From positions 16,819 through 80,818 of the forward strand of contig DGOV01000019.1 of assembly GCA_002390205.1 (NCBI GenBank): a stretch of DNA of 64,000 nucleotides. Reading direction: 5' to 3'. Positions within the stretch are counted from its first letter, which is position 1. Each line of letters begins with the position of its first letter. Positions 1 through 8,785 of this stretch are shown here, piece after piece. A model generated the notes under the pieces. That model worked only from the letters and a program-made list of their open reading frames with translations. It had not been told where the DNA came from and ran no database searches. The position numbers were made by a program, and so were the translations under genes. The stretch is from Proteobacteria bacterium UBA4457. GTDB lineage: Bacteria; Pseudomonadota; Gammaproteobacteria; Ga0077536.

Positions 1-861
1 CTTCTCGAGAGCACGGACTCTTCCTTCATTCCTCGTTCTTCGGGCTTTAATTCCCTGTCGAATCCATTTCTCCTCTTCCTCAAGCTTTTTATCGAAGAGT
101 GAGTTTTGGCGATCTTCTTCGTCTAAACTTTGTTCTTTGTGCCTTACATATTGAGCGTAATCTCCAGGCCAGCTTTTCAGTTGTCCTCGATCAATATCTA
201 CAATACGCGTTGCTAAAGATCTCAGGAATGAGCGATCATGCGTTATGAATATGACACTTCCGGTATATGCTTTAATTCGAAGTTCCAACCATTCAATGGC
301 TTCAAGGTCCAAATGGTTTGTGGGCTCGTCAAGTAATAAAACATCTGGCTTACTTACAAGCGTGCGAGCCAAAGCTACTCTTCTTCTCCACCCCCCCGAA
401 AGTTCACTAAGCGTTTTGGTGGCAGGGAGCTCGAGTTGGTCAATTACGCTATCGACTTGATTATTGATATCCCAACCACCGTGAGCATCTAATTGACGCT
501 GCAGTTGATCGAGTTCGTGCATCCCTTCACTGCTTATCTCTTGACTGGTCAGAGATTCATATCTTTCTAAGAGCGCTTTTTGTTCCTGCAGTCCTTCTGC
601 CACAAAGTCGAAAACGCTGATATTTGTCTGCATAGGAAGCGTTTGGTCTAGTTGTGCAATTTTAAGATTATCACGCTTTCTTATTTCGCCCGAGTCAAGT
701 TCTTGACCTCCTGAGATTAGACGAAATAGCGTGGACTTGCCTGCACCATTGCGGCCGATGACACAGACCCTTTCATTGGGCTCAAGGACGAAGTTGGCCT
801 CGCGAAAAATAATTTGATCACCAAAAGCAAGGTTGACCCCGTGGAAAGTAAGAAGCGACAT
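1..861 (-). CDS. uup: Uup-type ABC-F ATPase (3' part missing)
   Basis: Cytosolic ABC-F family ATPase without membrane domains; Uup proteins act on ribosomes and branched DNA and lower transposon precise excision (family knowledge). The 287 visible residues hold the first ATPase domain: Walker A GRNGAGKST at 36-44, the signature LSGGWRRR near 150, and Walker B plus DEPTNHLD near 175. After these comes a charged linker with ARRTRNEGRVRALEK, typical of Uup rather than EttA. The second ATPase domain and C-terminal coiled coil lie beyond the left edge. The start is the ATG at 861-859, which gives MSLLTFHGVNL. The gene is open at base 1, so it is partial because of the window and not visibly damaged. 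Confidence 0.9.
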   Translation of the reverse strand, partial: MSLLTFHGVNLAFGDQIIFREANFVLEPNERVCVIGRNGAGKSTLFRLISGGQELDSGEIRKRDNLKIAQLDQTLPMQTNISVFDFVAEGLQEQKALLERYESLTSQEISSEGMHELDQLQRQLDAHGGWDINNQVDSVIDQLELPATKTLSELSGGWRRRVALARTLVSKPDVLLLDEPTNHLDLEAIEWLELRIKAYTGSVIFITHDRSFLRSLATRIVDIDRGQLKSWPGDYAQYVRHKEQSLDEEDRQNSLFDKKLEEEEKWIRQGIKARRTRNEGRVRALEK

Positions 862-937
862 ATCATTTTCTCATTAGAAGGCGTAGAGCATTGCCTGACC
901 GTGAAAGGTCAAACCAAGGTGGATCCCTATTTAATTA

Positions 938-1231
938 CTAAACCTCATCCCCGTCAAAAAATACTTTTTTCCATCGTTTCACTTCGACGTGACTGAATAA
1001 GCCGACTTTAGTATATGGATCATTTTTGATTAACTCTTCTGCCTCACTAAGTTTCTCTGTATTGAAAACAATCATCGCACCGCCTGCCAGAGATCCATCT
1101 TCTGTGAGGAATGCACCTCCAGCTAATACTTGATCCTTAAAGGGCCTTAAATACTCCAGATGGGAGGCTCGGGTCGCTAATCGAAGTTCTAAGCTATCAG
1201 GCTTATCATGAGTCAAAATAACGTAGGGCAT
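938..1231 (-). CDS. YciI-like protein
   Basis: A 97-residue protein of the YciI/YCII superfamily, a small ferredoxin-like dimeric fold of largely unknown function. The N-terminal MPYVILTHDKPDS, the His in RASHLEYLRPF, the GGAF and GGAMIVF strands and the NDPYTKVGLF segment match the family layout. AAGGAAG stands seven bases before the ATG, supporting the start. The gene lies between uup and the cyclophilin gene on the same strand. No substrate can be inferred. Length is normal for the family. Confidence 0.85.
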   Translation of the reverse strand: MPYVILTHDKPDSLELRLATRASHLEYLRPFKDQVLAGGAFLTEDGSLAGGAMIVFNTEKLSEAEELIKNDPYTKVGLFSHVEVKRWKKVFFDGDEV

Positions 1232-1262
1232 TTCGAGACTTCCTTAATTTCGTAGGTGTGAT

Positions 1263-1832
1263 TTAGTCGGTTAAAAGATATGCTTTAGTGATCATGATTT
1301 GTTCTACAGGCACATTTTCCATTCCGTTCTTAGTCGCTGTTTTTGCTGCAGCGATCGCATCCACGACGTCAATACCTTTTGTCACGCGTCCGAATACAGC
1401 ATATCCCCAGCCTCTAGAATTCTTGGCCGTATGATTTAAGAAAGCATTGTCTTTCAGATTTATAAAGAATTGCCCGGTAGCACTGTGTGGGTTAGAGGTT
1501 CTGGCCATCGCAAGAGTTCCACGCTGATTAGCTAGACCATTGTCAGCCTCGTTGATTATAGGCTTGTCTGTCTTTTTGAAAGCGAGATCAGATGTAAAGC
1601 CTCCTCCTTGAATCATAAAATCAGGAATGACTCTGTGGAAAACAGTTTCATCGTAAAATTCAGTCTGCACATAGGCTTTGAAGTTTTTAACAGATATGGG
1701 TGCTTTATTTGCGAAAAGTATTATTTCAATGTCACCTTTAGTTGTCTCCAAACGCACACGATCAGTTTCTTCGTTAGCAGAAAGAGGACTGATTAGTGCT
1801 AATAAGTAGGCGAGTAAAGCGATTTTCCCCAT
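1263..1832 (-). CDS. Exported cyclophilin-type peptidyl-prolyl isomerase
   Basis: Cyclophilin that catalyses cis-trans isomerisation of prolyl bonds, here probably in the periplasm. Residues 1-19 (MGKIALLAYLLALISPLSA) form a signal peptide with an ANEE junction, so it is PpiA-like rather than the cytosolic PpiB. The core carries FHRVIPDFMIQGGGF near 65-79, then LAMART, SATGQFFINL and FGRVTKGIDVVD, which form the active-site cleft. Length (189 residues) is normal. AGGAGA lies upstream of the ATG. It is followed downstream by the YciI-like gene after a 31-base gap and may be cotranscribed with it. Confidence 0.92.
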   Translation of the reverse strand: MGKIALLAYLLALISPLSANEETDRVRLETTKGDIEIILFANKAPISVKNFKAYVQTEFYDETVFHRVIPDFMIQGGGFTSDLAFKKTDKPIINEADNGLANQRGTLAMARTSNPHSATGQFFINLKDNAFLNHTAKNSRGWGYAVFGRVTKGIDVVDAIAAAKTATKNGMENVPVEQIMITKAYLLTD

Positions 1833-1891
1833 TTAGGTTCTCCTGTTAATAATTTAACTTAAGGCCGTGATATGCTTATTTTTCCGTTTAT

Positions 1892-2665
1892 TTAACGCTC
1901 TTCTCGAGTAAAGACTAAATCACCTGTACTGGATAAGTTTTCGTTATAAACATAGCCTTCAGAGCAAAAGCCCTTAAGCTCTTCCGGCTTTTGTATTTGA
2001 TTTTGAATTATATACCGAGCCATGAGACCGCGTGCTCTTTTTGCATAGAAGCTAATTATTTTATAATTTCCATTTTTTCGGTCCTTGAACACTGGGGCGA
2101 TAATCTCTGGCTCTAGTTGTTTCTTGTCTATCACATTAAAGTATTCGTTAGAGGCAAGGTTGACTAAGTATTTGGTTTTTATCTGCTTTGCTTGCTCATT
2201 GAGATTGAGTGTTGGTTTCTCTCCCCAGAACTGATATAAATTTTTTCCGTTAGGCGTCTCGAGATTAGTCCCCATCTCTAACCGATATGGTTGCATGGAA
2301 TCTAAAGGTCTGAGTATTCCGTAAAGTCCAGATAGGATACGCAAATGCTCTTGAGCGAACACCATGCTCTTTTCACTAAGTGACTTAGCATTTAATCCTG
2401 AATATACATCGCCCATAAACGCTAAGACTGCTTGTCTAGCATTTTCCGGGCCAGGCGTAGAGCTCCATGAGTGATATCGACGGTAGTTAAGCTCTCCAAG
2501 ATTGTCGCTTATTTTCATTAAATTACTGATTTGTGAGGCTGATTTCTTTTTGAGTATTTCTATTAGCTTGTCACTATAACTGTGAAAATGAGCAGAAGTC
2601 GATTTCTTGAATGACAAAGGAGAGTCATAATCAAGTGTCTTCGCTGGAGAAATCACTATCAACAT
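1892..2665 (-). CDS. yaaA: YaaA peroxide-stress protein
   Basis: UPF0246/DUF328 protein of 257 residues. In E. coli YaaA limits free iron and DNA damage during hydrogen peroxide stress and is OxyR-controlled (established); no OxyR site is claimed here. Diagnostic segments are MLIVISPAKTLDY at the N-terminus, the central LSGLYGILRPLDSMQPYRLEMG, and NLASNEYF followed by ISFYAKRARGLMARYI near the C-terminus. AAAGGACT precedes the ATG by a suitable distance. The protein is complete and cytosolic, with no obvious partner among its neighbours. Confidence 0.93.
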   Translation of the reverse strand: MLIVISPAKTLDYDSPLSFKKSTSAHFHSYSDKLIEILKKKSASQISNLMKISDNLGELNYRRYHSWSSTPGPENARQAVLAFMGDVYSGLNAKSLSEKSMVFAQEHLRILSGLYGILRPLDSMQPYRLEMGTNLETPNGKNLYQFWGEKPTLNLNEQAKQIKTKYLVNLASNEYFNVIDKKQLEPEIIAPVFKDRKNGNYKIISFYAKRARGLMARYIIQNQIQKPEELKGFCSEGYVYNENLSSTGDLVFTREER

Positions 2666-2751
2666 ATCATCAGTCCTTTAAGATTTTCTCTGTATAGCTT
2701 TAGATTATGGTACACACAGATAATTACAAAAGAGTTTGCATGTGAGAAAGT

Positions 2752-4131
2752 CTACCACTGTGGGGGGATCATAAACATGGCTACGGAAGTTACCATGAAG
2801 CACACAACAGCAACTAAAAATGTATACCCTACAACATCACCAAATCGCATCCGAGTTACCGCTAGTATTGGAATAGCAAAAAACGGTTGGATGAGATTAG
2901 TAACAGAATCCCCATAGGCATAAGCGAGCGTAGTTGTGACAACAGAAACGTTAAGGAGCTCGCCTGCCGGTATCAGGAAAGGGGCTTCAATCATCCATTT
3001 AGAGCCAGCGGAAGGGACAAACAGATTCATGAGTCCAGAGTATACGTAGACGACCCATGGATAAGTTGCTGTTGTGGCAATGTTTGAGAAAAAGCTTCCA
3101 AGCCACTCACCCAGATCAGTGTTCTGCATTAATCCAAAAATGCCGGCGTAGAACGGGAATTGCACCACAATACCCCAGGCGCTGTCGACACCGTTACGAC
3201 AAGCTCGCAGAAAAGATGGTGCTCTACCATGCAATAATAATGCGATGACTAGGAATGTGATGTTATACGCGTTTATAGTCCAGCTAGTGCCGAAACCTTT
3301 AGTTACTATCGAATAGCCGAGTGGATAGGCTAACAAGACTACCGCAAGTAATATCCAACCTCTGAATTGATCGATGTATTCAGCAGGAGTCCTAGGAGGA
3401 CCATCTTCTATAGGTGGAGTGGGCAGGATTTTTTCTATTTCTTCTGTACTAAGCGTGCGGGCGCCTGAACGAGGATGCAGTAAGCAAGTAGTAGCTAGAG
3501 CTACTGCTCCAAGGATGCAGATAAAAACAAGGTTAAAATTGTTGTAGAGGGTTTCAGTCACAGGGTACAGCCGTTCTACGATAGGTGCTCCACTTGATGG
3601 ATTTATTAGCGGGTTACCTGGGGTAGCTAAAATCAAAGGAGCAGAGCCGGATAGACCACCATGCCAAACTGTACCTATCCCTAAATAGGAGGCGCATATA
3701 AGAAGTCGTACATCCACGTTCGGATTACGACGAAGTATAAACGGGGTAAACAGCGCGCAAGAAACCAAGCATACAGCCCAGTTAAGGTAACCCATTACAA
3801 GAGAAAACATACCGGCAAGAACAAGAGCTTGAACGGGTTTAGATGGGTTTGGAAGCGATGCCAGCCAATTAAAAAAACGGTAAATGGGAGGCGATGCGGC
3901 ACACGCATGCGCTGCTACCATGGCGATAGTGAACTGCATTGCCAGTCCTAAGAGGCTCCAGACTCCATCTCCCCAAGCAAGGACAGTTTCTTCTACGGTC
4001 GCACCTGCTCCAAAGATACAAAGTAAAATTGCCACTGCTGTAAGCATCATCGAGATAACCCAAGCGTCGGGTACCCATCGTTCTGTTACGTCTGACAGTC
4101 CTGCACCAAAGCGACGAAATTGTTCGATCAT
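2752..4131 (-). CDS. AtoE-type short-chain fatty acid permease
   Basis: Inner-membrane transporter of the AtoE family (459 residues); E. coli AtoE is linked to uptake of acetoacetate and short-chain fatty acids. The sequence has about a dozen hydrophobic segments. It starts with the family-type stretch FGAGLSDVTERWVPDAWVISMMLT and contains GYLNWAVCLVSCALF, TVWHGGLSGSAPL, NLFVPSAGSKWMIEAP and a C-terminal AYGDSVTNLIQPFFAIPIL. AGAGGC before the ATG supports the start. It stands alone with no atoDAB genes beside it, so the substrate is inferred only from family. Confidence 0.88.
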   Translation of the reverse strand: MIEQFRRFGAGLSDVTERWVPDAWVISMMLTAVAILLCIFGAGATVEETVLAWGDGVWSLLGLAMQFTIAMVAAHACAASPPIYRFFNWLASLPNPSKPVQALVLAGMFSLVMGYLNWAVCLVSCALFTPFILRRNPNVDVRLLICASYLGIGTVWHGGLSGSAPLILATPGNPLINPSSGAPIVERLYPVTETLYNNFNLVFICILGAVALATTCLLHPRSGARTLSTEEIEKILPTPPIEDGPPRTPAEYIDQFRGWILLAVVLLAYPLGYSIVTKGFGTSWTINAYNITFLVIALLLHGRAPSFLRACRNGVDSAWGIVVQFPFYAGIFGLMQNTDLGEWLGSFFSNIATTATYPWVVYVYSGLMNLFVPSAGSKWMIEAPFLIPAGELLNVSVVTTTLAYAYGDSVTNLIQPFFAIPILAVTRMRFGDVVGYTFLVAVVCFMVTSVAMFMIPPQW

Positions 4132-4285
4132 GCTAGCCTCTGAAAGTATATGGTATGGTTCATTATTCTACATTATCTAAGGCATCGTAACCTGTGATAA
4201 CCCGCATGCGTTATTTTACTAAATTAATTGAGAGGGCGACAGCTCGGACAGGATTATCTGCGGCCCTCGAATTCTTTCCAAAAAG

Positions 4286-4768
4286 ATGGGATATATGAAT
4301 TTATCTGATAGCCTCATTCACCAGTTACTAGATAAAATGCCTGTTGCACGATTTGCGGTTACGCGATCCGATGGGAGAGCTGAGGCTATGCCGATTGTCT
4401 TTTCGAGGGTCGGGAACCAGATTTTTTCACCCATTGATGGAAAGCCAAAGAAAACGGCGGATCTTGAACGTTTGAGGCATGTCGGTAAAACCCCAGAGTC
4501 AACGCTTCTTTTGGACTCTTATCAGAAAGACTGGTCCAAACTCTGGTGGTTGCGGTTGGATGTGAGGGCAGGGGTGTGCACGAGCTCTCACGGTGACTGG
4601 TGTGAGGCAGTTGACAGGCTTAGAGAGAAGTATCCTCAGTATCGCTCTATCCCACTTTTCAAAGGCACTCCTACCATGATTGTGATGAATTGGAATCGTG
4701 CCCATTCTTGGGCATTTAATGGGATAGATGGCATCCGGTCTTGGCTTAGTGACACAGCAGAACAATAG
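4286..4768 (+). CDS. PPOX-fold flavin/F420-binding oxidoreductase-like protein
   Basis: A 160-residue split-barrel protein resembling the TIGR03668 group of pyridoxamine-phosphate-oxidase-like proteins, many of which use F420 in actinobacteria. Matching segments are MPVARFAVTRSDGRAEAMPI near 15-34, DGKPKKTADLERL, and STLLLDSYQKDWSKLWWLRLD near 73-92. Two starts are possible: ATG at 4286 and ATG at 4295. Neither has a strong Shine-Dalgarno, so nine bases remain uncertain. It converges with the LLM-class gene, another family whose members often use F420. The cofactor (F420, FMN or heme) cannot be read from sequence alone. Confidence 0.8.
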   Translation: MGYMNLSDSLIHQLLDKMPVARFAVTRSDGRAEAMPIVFSRVGNQIFSPIDGKPKKTADLERLRHVGKTPESTLLLDSYQKDWSKLWWLRLDVRAGVCTSSHGDWCEAVDRLREKYPQYRSIPLFKGTPTMIVMNWNRAHSWAFNGIDGIRSWLSDTAEQ

Positions 4769-4779
4769 AGAGGCTTATT

Positions 4780-5625
4780 TCATTTATTAATGGCGTCTCG
4801 CAGTTTTTTGATCTCGTCTAAAATAGGTATTAAGTTTCCACTTTGCTCAGGTGGGATCAAGAAAATAAAGCCTGCGCAACCTCGTGTTGCATAATCTTGA
4901 AGTATAAGCTGATCCCTAGGTGCTCCAAATAATAATGTGGTTATTTCAGATGGGTCTCGGCCTGCTTTTTCGCACGCAGCTTTAATATCGACTAGAGGAT
5001 CGCCCTCATATTTTTCATAGATAGGCATCCAGCCGTCTGCGTAGTCGACCACTCTTGCAGGAACTTTGCTAGAATTTGAACCTATATAAATAGGTGGACC
5101 CCCTTTCTGGAATGGTTTTGGCATCATAGTTAGCGGTTTGAAATCGACATAATCTCCATGGAACTCAGTTGGATCGGTTTGCCAAAGAGCACGAATTGCC
5201 AATGCGCGCTCTCTAACAACTGCCCATCTTTCTCGGAACGGGCAACCATGATTCTCTATTGCTTCTTTGATCCACCCGCCAGCAATTCCAAAAATTACCC
5301 TGCCTTGTGAAATGTGATCTAGAGTAGCTATAGATTTTGCGGTTATGATCGGGTCTCGCTCGGTTAAAAGACAGACTCCCGTGCCTAGTTGAATGTGAGT
5401 GGTAACCGCGGCACAAGCTGCTAGCGCAGTTATTGAATCATGCATCCTGGCAAATGGTTGAACCATCTCTGGTCGATGGTACGAATTCTTGCGATGCACT
5501 ACAGGAACGTGACTGTTTTCGGCAAAAAACAGCATATCTAGCCCTTTTGACTCGACTGTTTGAGCTATCTCGACTGCTGGAGGAATTAGATCCGTAGGTA
5601 ACACGCAAATCCCAAAGCGTACCAT
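4780..5625 (-). CDS. LLM-class flavin/F420-dependent oxidoreductase
   Basis: A 281-residue TIM-barrel protein of the luciferase-like monooxygenase superfamily, closest in layout to the TIGR03619 group. Visible landmarks are MVRFGICVLPTDLIPPAVEIA, LGTGVCLLTERDPIITAKSIATLD, GRVIFGIAGGWIKEAIENHG, and GGPPIYIGSNSSKVPARVVDYADGW. The last is the usual LLM phosphate/cofactor region. It lies four bases downstream of the SDR gene on the same strand, so the two are almost certainly cotranscribed. Such pairs usually oxidise or reduce a carbonyl compound (inference). F420 versus FMN use is not decided by the sequence. Confidence 0.85.
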   Translation of the reverse strand: MVRFGICVLPTDLIPPAVEIAQTVESKGLDMLFFAENSHVPVVHRKNSYHRPEMVQPFARMHDSITALAACAAVTTHIQLGTGVCLLTERDPIITAKSIATLDHISQGRVIFGIAGGWIKEAIENHGCPFRERWAVVRERALAIRALWQTDPTEFHGDYVDFKPLTMMPKPFQKGGPPIYIGSNSSKVPARVVDYADGWMPIYEKYEGDPLVDIKAACEKAGRDPSEITTLLFGAPRDQLILQDYATRGCAGFIFLIPPEQSGNLIPILDEIKKLRDAINK

Positions 5626-5629
5626 TGTC

Positions 5630-6433
5630 CTAACTCCTAGCCGGGTGCATTTGTCTTAAAAAATCAGGCTGATGGCGCCATATTTTTCCGGAGGTGGCAC
5701 CGCCGTCGACTGCTAATGCATGGCCGGTGACATAACTAGATTTTTCAGAGGCTAGCCAAAGTATCGCTTCAGCAATCTCTTCCGGCTCTCCCATCCTAGG
5801 GATTGGCTGTTCATCTGTGGATGCTTGTTTAACAGTTTTAATCCTTTCTTTCCAAACTTCGCTGTTTGTTCCGGTGTGGATCGGTGTAGCGATCGCACCC
5901 GGGCAAACTGCATTCACACGAATATTTTCTTCGGCAAGTTCAATAGCGACTGATTTCGTGAACTGTATTACCGCAGCCTTACAGGCGGCATAGGTATGGG
6001 GAGAATAGCCAGCCATAATCCCTGCTATGCTAGCTACGTTGATAATTGAGCCTGAGCTCTTTTCCACCATCATCTTGGCTGCATATTTTGTGCCGAGAAA
6101 TACACTCCGTTGTATTATTTCTTGTGACAGATCGTACTGCTCTGCTGACAAGGTCGTGATTGGACCCATTACTCCTACAATTGCGGCGTTGTTGACCATC
6201 ACATCCAAATGCTCAGATTTTTTTTTGATTGTGGTGAAGGCCGCCGCTAACTCTTCTTCACGCCGAATATTAACGTTGATGAAATCTGCATTTTTTAATT
6301 CTTTCGCAAGTGCAATTCCAGCATTCTCTTGAATGTCTCCAATATAGACATGGTATCCACTTTCAACAAATAGACGACACGTTGCGGCTCCTATGCCACT
6401 GGCACCTCCTGTTACAAAAGCTGTTTTTATCAT
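5630..6433 (-). CDS. Short-chain dehydrogenase/reductase
   Basis: Classical SDR oxidoreductase of 267 residues with a Rossmann fold. It shows the nucleotide-binding motif TGGASGIG at 8-15, NNAA near 86-89, a catalytic Ser in NVASIAG, the YAACK (YxxxK) motif near 148-152, and VCPGAIATP after it. The acidic residue at the end of the second strand (IGDIQ) suggests NAD(H) preference, an inference. It forms a two-gene unit with the LLM-class oxidoreductase just downstream. No substrate is evident. Confidence 0.92.
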   Translation of the reverse strand: MIKTAFVTGGASGIGAATCRLFVESGYHVYIGDIQENAGIALAKELKNADFINVNIRREEELAAAFTTIKKKSEHLDVMVNNAAIVGVMGPITTLSAEQYDLSQEIIQRSVFLGTKYAAKMMVEKSSGSIINVASIAGIMAGYSPHTYAACKAAVIQFTKSVAIELAEENIRVNAVCPGAIATPIHTGTNSEVWKERIKTVKQASTDEQPIPRMGEPEEIAEAILWLASEKSSYVTGHALAVDGGATSGKIWRHQPDFLRQMHPARS

Positions 6434-6617
6434 TTAGTTATCCCCTTAAGTTTCGATTTCAACCGGCGGTTCTTTTAGGATGCAATCCCATTTATGGCTG
6501 GATGTATTGGGTGTCGCTTTGATCTATTCATGAGGTTAACATCTCAAGCGTGTTAGGGCATTAAGTTATCGTGTTTGCCTTTGAGAGGAATATGACTATT
6601 AAGGATGAGGTTTACGA

Positions 6618-7523
6618 ATGCCAATTCGTTTCAAGCTTTTTTTAACCGCCGCTTTCTGGGGAGCAACTCCGACAGTAGGGCGCATTCTTGCTAGTTATGA
6701 GGCTCCAATTGTCATAGTAGGGGGGCGTTTTATAATTGCATCAGCCGTATTGTTGGTATTCATGAAATTCAGAGGAGAATTTCTGACAATACCTATGAAA
6801 CTATGGGTGAAGTTCTTTTTTCTCGGCTTGACTGGGATTCTGTTGCATAACAGTCTGATGTATGAAGGTTTAGAGTCCGTGACTGCAACGACAGCGTCTA
6901 TCTTACTTGCTTTAATCGCTATTAAAATTACTGTGATTGATTCTTTTCTCAGCCGCAGATTGCCAAGGTGGAACATTGTAGTGGGAGTGTTACTTGGGTT
7001 TTTTGGAGCGATGTATGTTGTTACCAATGGTCACCCCAGTGATTTTCTAGATCTCAAGGTGGGTAAAGGTGAAGTGTTAGTTCTGCTCTCGGGACTGTCC
7101 TGGGCGGTCTATTCGGTGATTGGACGAGACTTGCTGACGAGCTATAAGCCTCTGTTGGTCACTACTTACGCCTCAGTGATAGGCGTTGCATTGATGACGC
7201 CATTTTTCTTTCATAATCCAAGTGTTACTTTTGATATATTTACGGATCTGGAGAGTGTGGCGCTAATTTCATTTTTAGGTTTTTTTGGTTCCGCCTTGGC
7301 TTTTTTATGGTACTACGAAGCTGTTGCATTGCTAGGCGTCGTAGAAACCGCCATATATATAAATTTCGTTCCTGTTTTTGGCGTTCTTTTTGCCTTTATT
7401 TTTTTAGAAGAATCTATTAGCAGCTCCGTCTTGATTGGTGGAGCGGTCGTTCTAGCCGGTGTGCTTCTAGTCACTGTTTGTGCTGAAAAATCAGGCCAGT
7501 CTGTTTCAAAGAGGTACACGTGA
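6618..7523 (+). CDS. EamA/DMT-family exporter
   Basis: A 301-residue inner-membrane protein of the drug/metabolite transporter superfamily, made of two EamA repeats of about five helices each. The first repeat begins FLTAAFWGATPTVGRIL and the second begins VLVLLSGLSWAVYSVIGRDLL near 155. A short hydrophilic tail ends the protein. AAGGATGAGG stands upstream of the ATG. It runs alone on the plus strand and converges on the nitrile hydratase operon. DMT substrates are rarely predictable from sequence and none is proposed. Confidence 0.9.
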   Translation: MPIRFKLFLTAAFWGATPTVGRILASYEAPIVIVGGRFIIASAVLLVFMKFRGEFLTIPMKLWVKFFFLGLTGILLHNSLMYEGLESVTATTASILLALIAIKITVIDSFLSRRLPRWNIVVGVLLGFFGAMYVVTNGHPSDFLDLKVGKGEVLVLLSGLSWAVYSVIGRDLLTSYKPLLVTTYASVIGVALMTPFFFHNPSVTFDIFTDLESVALISFLGFFGSALAFLWYYEAVALLGVVETAIYINFVPVFGVLFAFIFLEESISSSVLIGGAVVLAGVLLVTVCAEKSGQSVSKRYT

Positions 7524-7713
7524 ATTTAGAGATGCTCAAAGTACTGTCTGTTCGCGACTGCTGTTACCCAATGGAGTAGCTCTGAAAAATAGAGAGAGCA
7601 TTGTCTTTGCTTGGCTGATCGCGCCGCAGCTCCGACAGTGGAAGAGGAACAGAACGGGCATGTAAAGCTGCGCACCCAATATATGTTCAATCTATAGCAG
7701 AAATCTTGATTTC
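7524..7713. other. Intergenic stretch with possible decayed coding remnant
   Basis: 190 bases between two convergent genes. No RNA gene or clear rho-independent terminator is seen; the best stem, AGAAAT/ATTTCT at 7699-7714, lacks a T-run. One frame reads LLLPNGVALKNR near 7562-7597, loosely like the N-terminus of the old-yellow-enzyme family, and then soon meets a stop. It might be the relic of a lost gene, but the match is short and could be chance. Confidence 0.2.
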
Positions 7714-8073
7714 TTATCCGGCAGAGTGGTGATGGTCAGCTGTTTCTTTCAGTGCTTCTTGAGTATGCAGTAATGATTCTTTTCTTGAAGATAGCTCATC
7801 CTTTGCGCACAAACCTTTTGTTACCACGAGTTCCTCGGCAGCTTTGAGCCAGAGAAGGTAATAGTCTTCCTCTTTTTCATTGAGAGTATTTGATTCTTTA
7901 ATTTCGTGACTAAGTTGATTTGCCCATTCTTTCCAGGTATACCGATTTTCTTGATGCATTTGGACCACTAAAGCAAAAGCTTTTGCCTCCCAAGGGTTGG
8001 CGAAGATCACCTCATTATTTTCGTCAAGAGGGGCATCAACTAGGGCGACAAGTTCTGAGGGTGATTTTTCCAT
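7714..8073 (-). CDS. Nitrile hydratase accessory protein
   Basis: A 119-residue accessory/activator protein of the nitrile hydratase family (P14K-like), needed for cobalt loading of the alpha subunit in cobalt-type enzymes (family knowledge). The segments FANPWEAKAFALVVQMHQ, YTWKEWANQLSHEI and YYLLWLKAAEELVVTKGL mirror the N-terminal part of the beta subunit encoded just upstream, as expected for a family that shares ancestry with beta. It is last in the operon, 52 bases after the beta gene, and starts at an ATG. The C-terminus ends in HHHSAG, a possible weak metal-binding tail (inference). Confidence 0.88.
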   Translation of the reverse strand: MEKSPSELVALVDAPLDENNEVIFANPWEAKAFALVVQMHQENRYTWKEWANQLSHEIKESNTLNEKEEDYYLLWLKAAEELVVTKGLCAKDELSSRKESLLHTQEALKETADHHHSAG

Positions 8074-8125
8074 AGTACGCTTACACTTATATGTTGGGGT
8101 GGGTTTGAAATTTCTAATCAGGCCT

Positions 8126-8785
8126 CTAGGCTAAAGTAAGGTAATCATCCCATAGATCTATGTATACAGAATCTTTCTCGGAGGCTTCGCTTCCCCACAA
8201 CTCTTGAGCATCGAATCGAACGCTATAGCAATGCTGGGGGCTGTCTCCTTGGCCATGGGCAGCCGTATCGGGGAAAACAAAGACCCCATTATCTTTCTCA
8301 ATAGAACCTAGTTTGTCTCTTGCATATCGCGGACAGCGCGTATGATGTTCTGGGTGATTGTTGTTCACCATGACTAGATTGCCGGCTTTGAATTTTGGCG
8401 TAATCGCCTTGTCTATTCTGGCACTAGAGCCATGAGACGAAATGTAAGGTACATCTTTGGCTAAGACTGGTGGCATAGACTCTCCTCGGGGTGTGAAAGA
8501 TTTTCCTGCTTTCAACTCTTCCTTTGTTACAACACCTTTCTCAACAGCGAGCGTCTCAAACGCATGTAACCAATGCTCGTAATAACTAGTTGAGAGGTAG
8601 TTTGTTGCCCCCATTCTTTCAATACGTGCTCGAAACTCGTCAACACAAAATGGTCCCGCGGCAGAGACGGGAACAAATAGGCCTAGGACCCGTTTTTCCC
8701 ACTCTTCATGAAAAACAGGTTCATTCTGTTCAGGATTGACGTTCCCGAAGCCATGCATGCCACCTAGGTCATGCGCGCCATTCAT
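8126..8785 (-). CDS. nthB: Nitrile hydratase beta subunit
   Basis: Beta subunit (219 residues) of nitrile hydratase, which converts nitriles to amides in the cytosol as an alpha-beta complex. The N-terminus MNGAHDLGGMHGFG is the family hallmark. The central region has EEWEKRVLGLFVP and YYEHWLHAFETLAVEKG. The C-terminal SH3-like barrel includes KFKAGNLVMVNN, HTRCPRYARDKLG and YSVRFDAQELWG. Its ATG overlaps the alpha stop by four bases, which implies translational coupling. The order alpha-beta-accessory is common for cobalt-type enzymes. The length is normal. Confidence 0.95.
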   Translation of the reverse strand: MNGAHDLGGMHGFGNVNPEQNEPVFHEEWEKRVLGLFVPVSAAGPFCVDEFRARIERMGATNYLSTSYYEHWLHAFETLAVEKGVVTKEELKAGKSFTPRGESMPPVLAKDVPYISSHGSSARIDKAITPKFKAGNLVMVNNNHPEHHTRCPRYARDKLGSIEKDNGVFVFPDTAAHGQGDSPQHCYSVRFDAQELWGSEASEKDSVYIDLWDDYLTLA

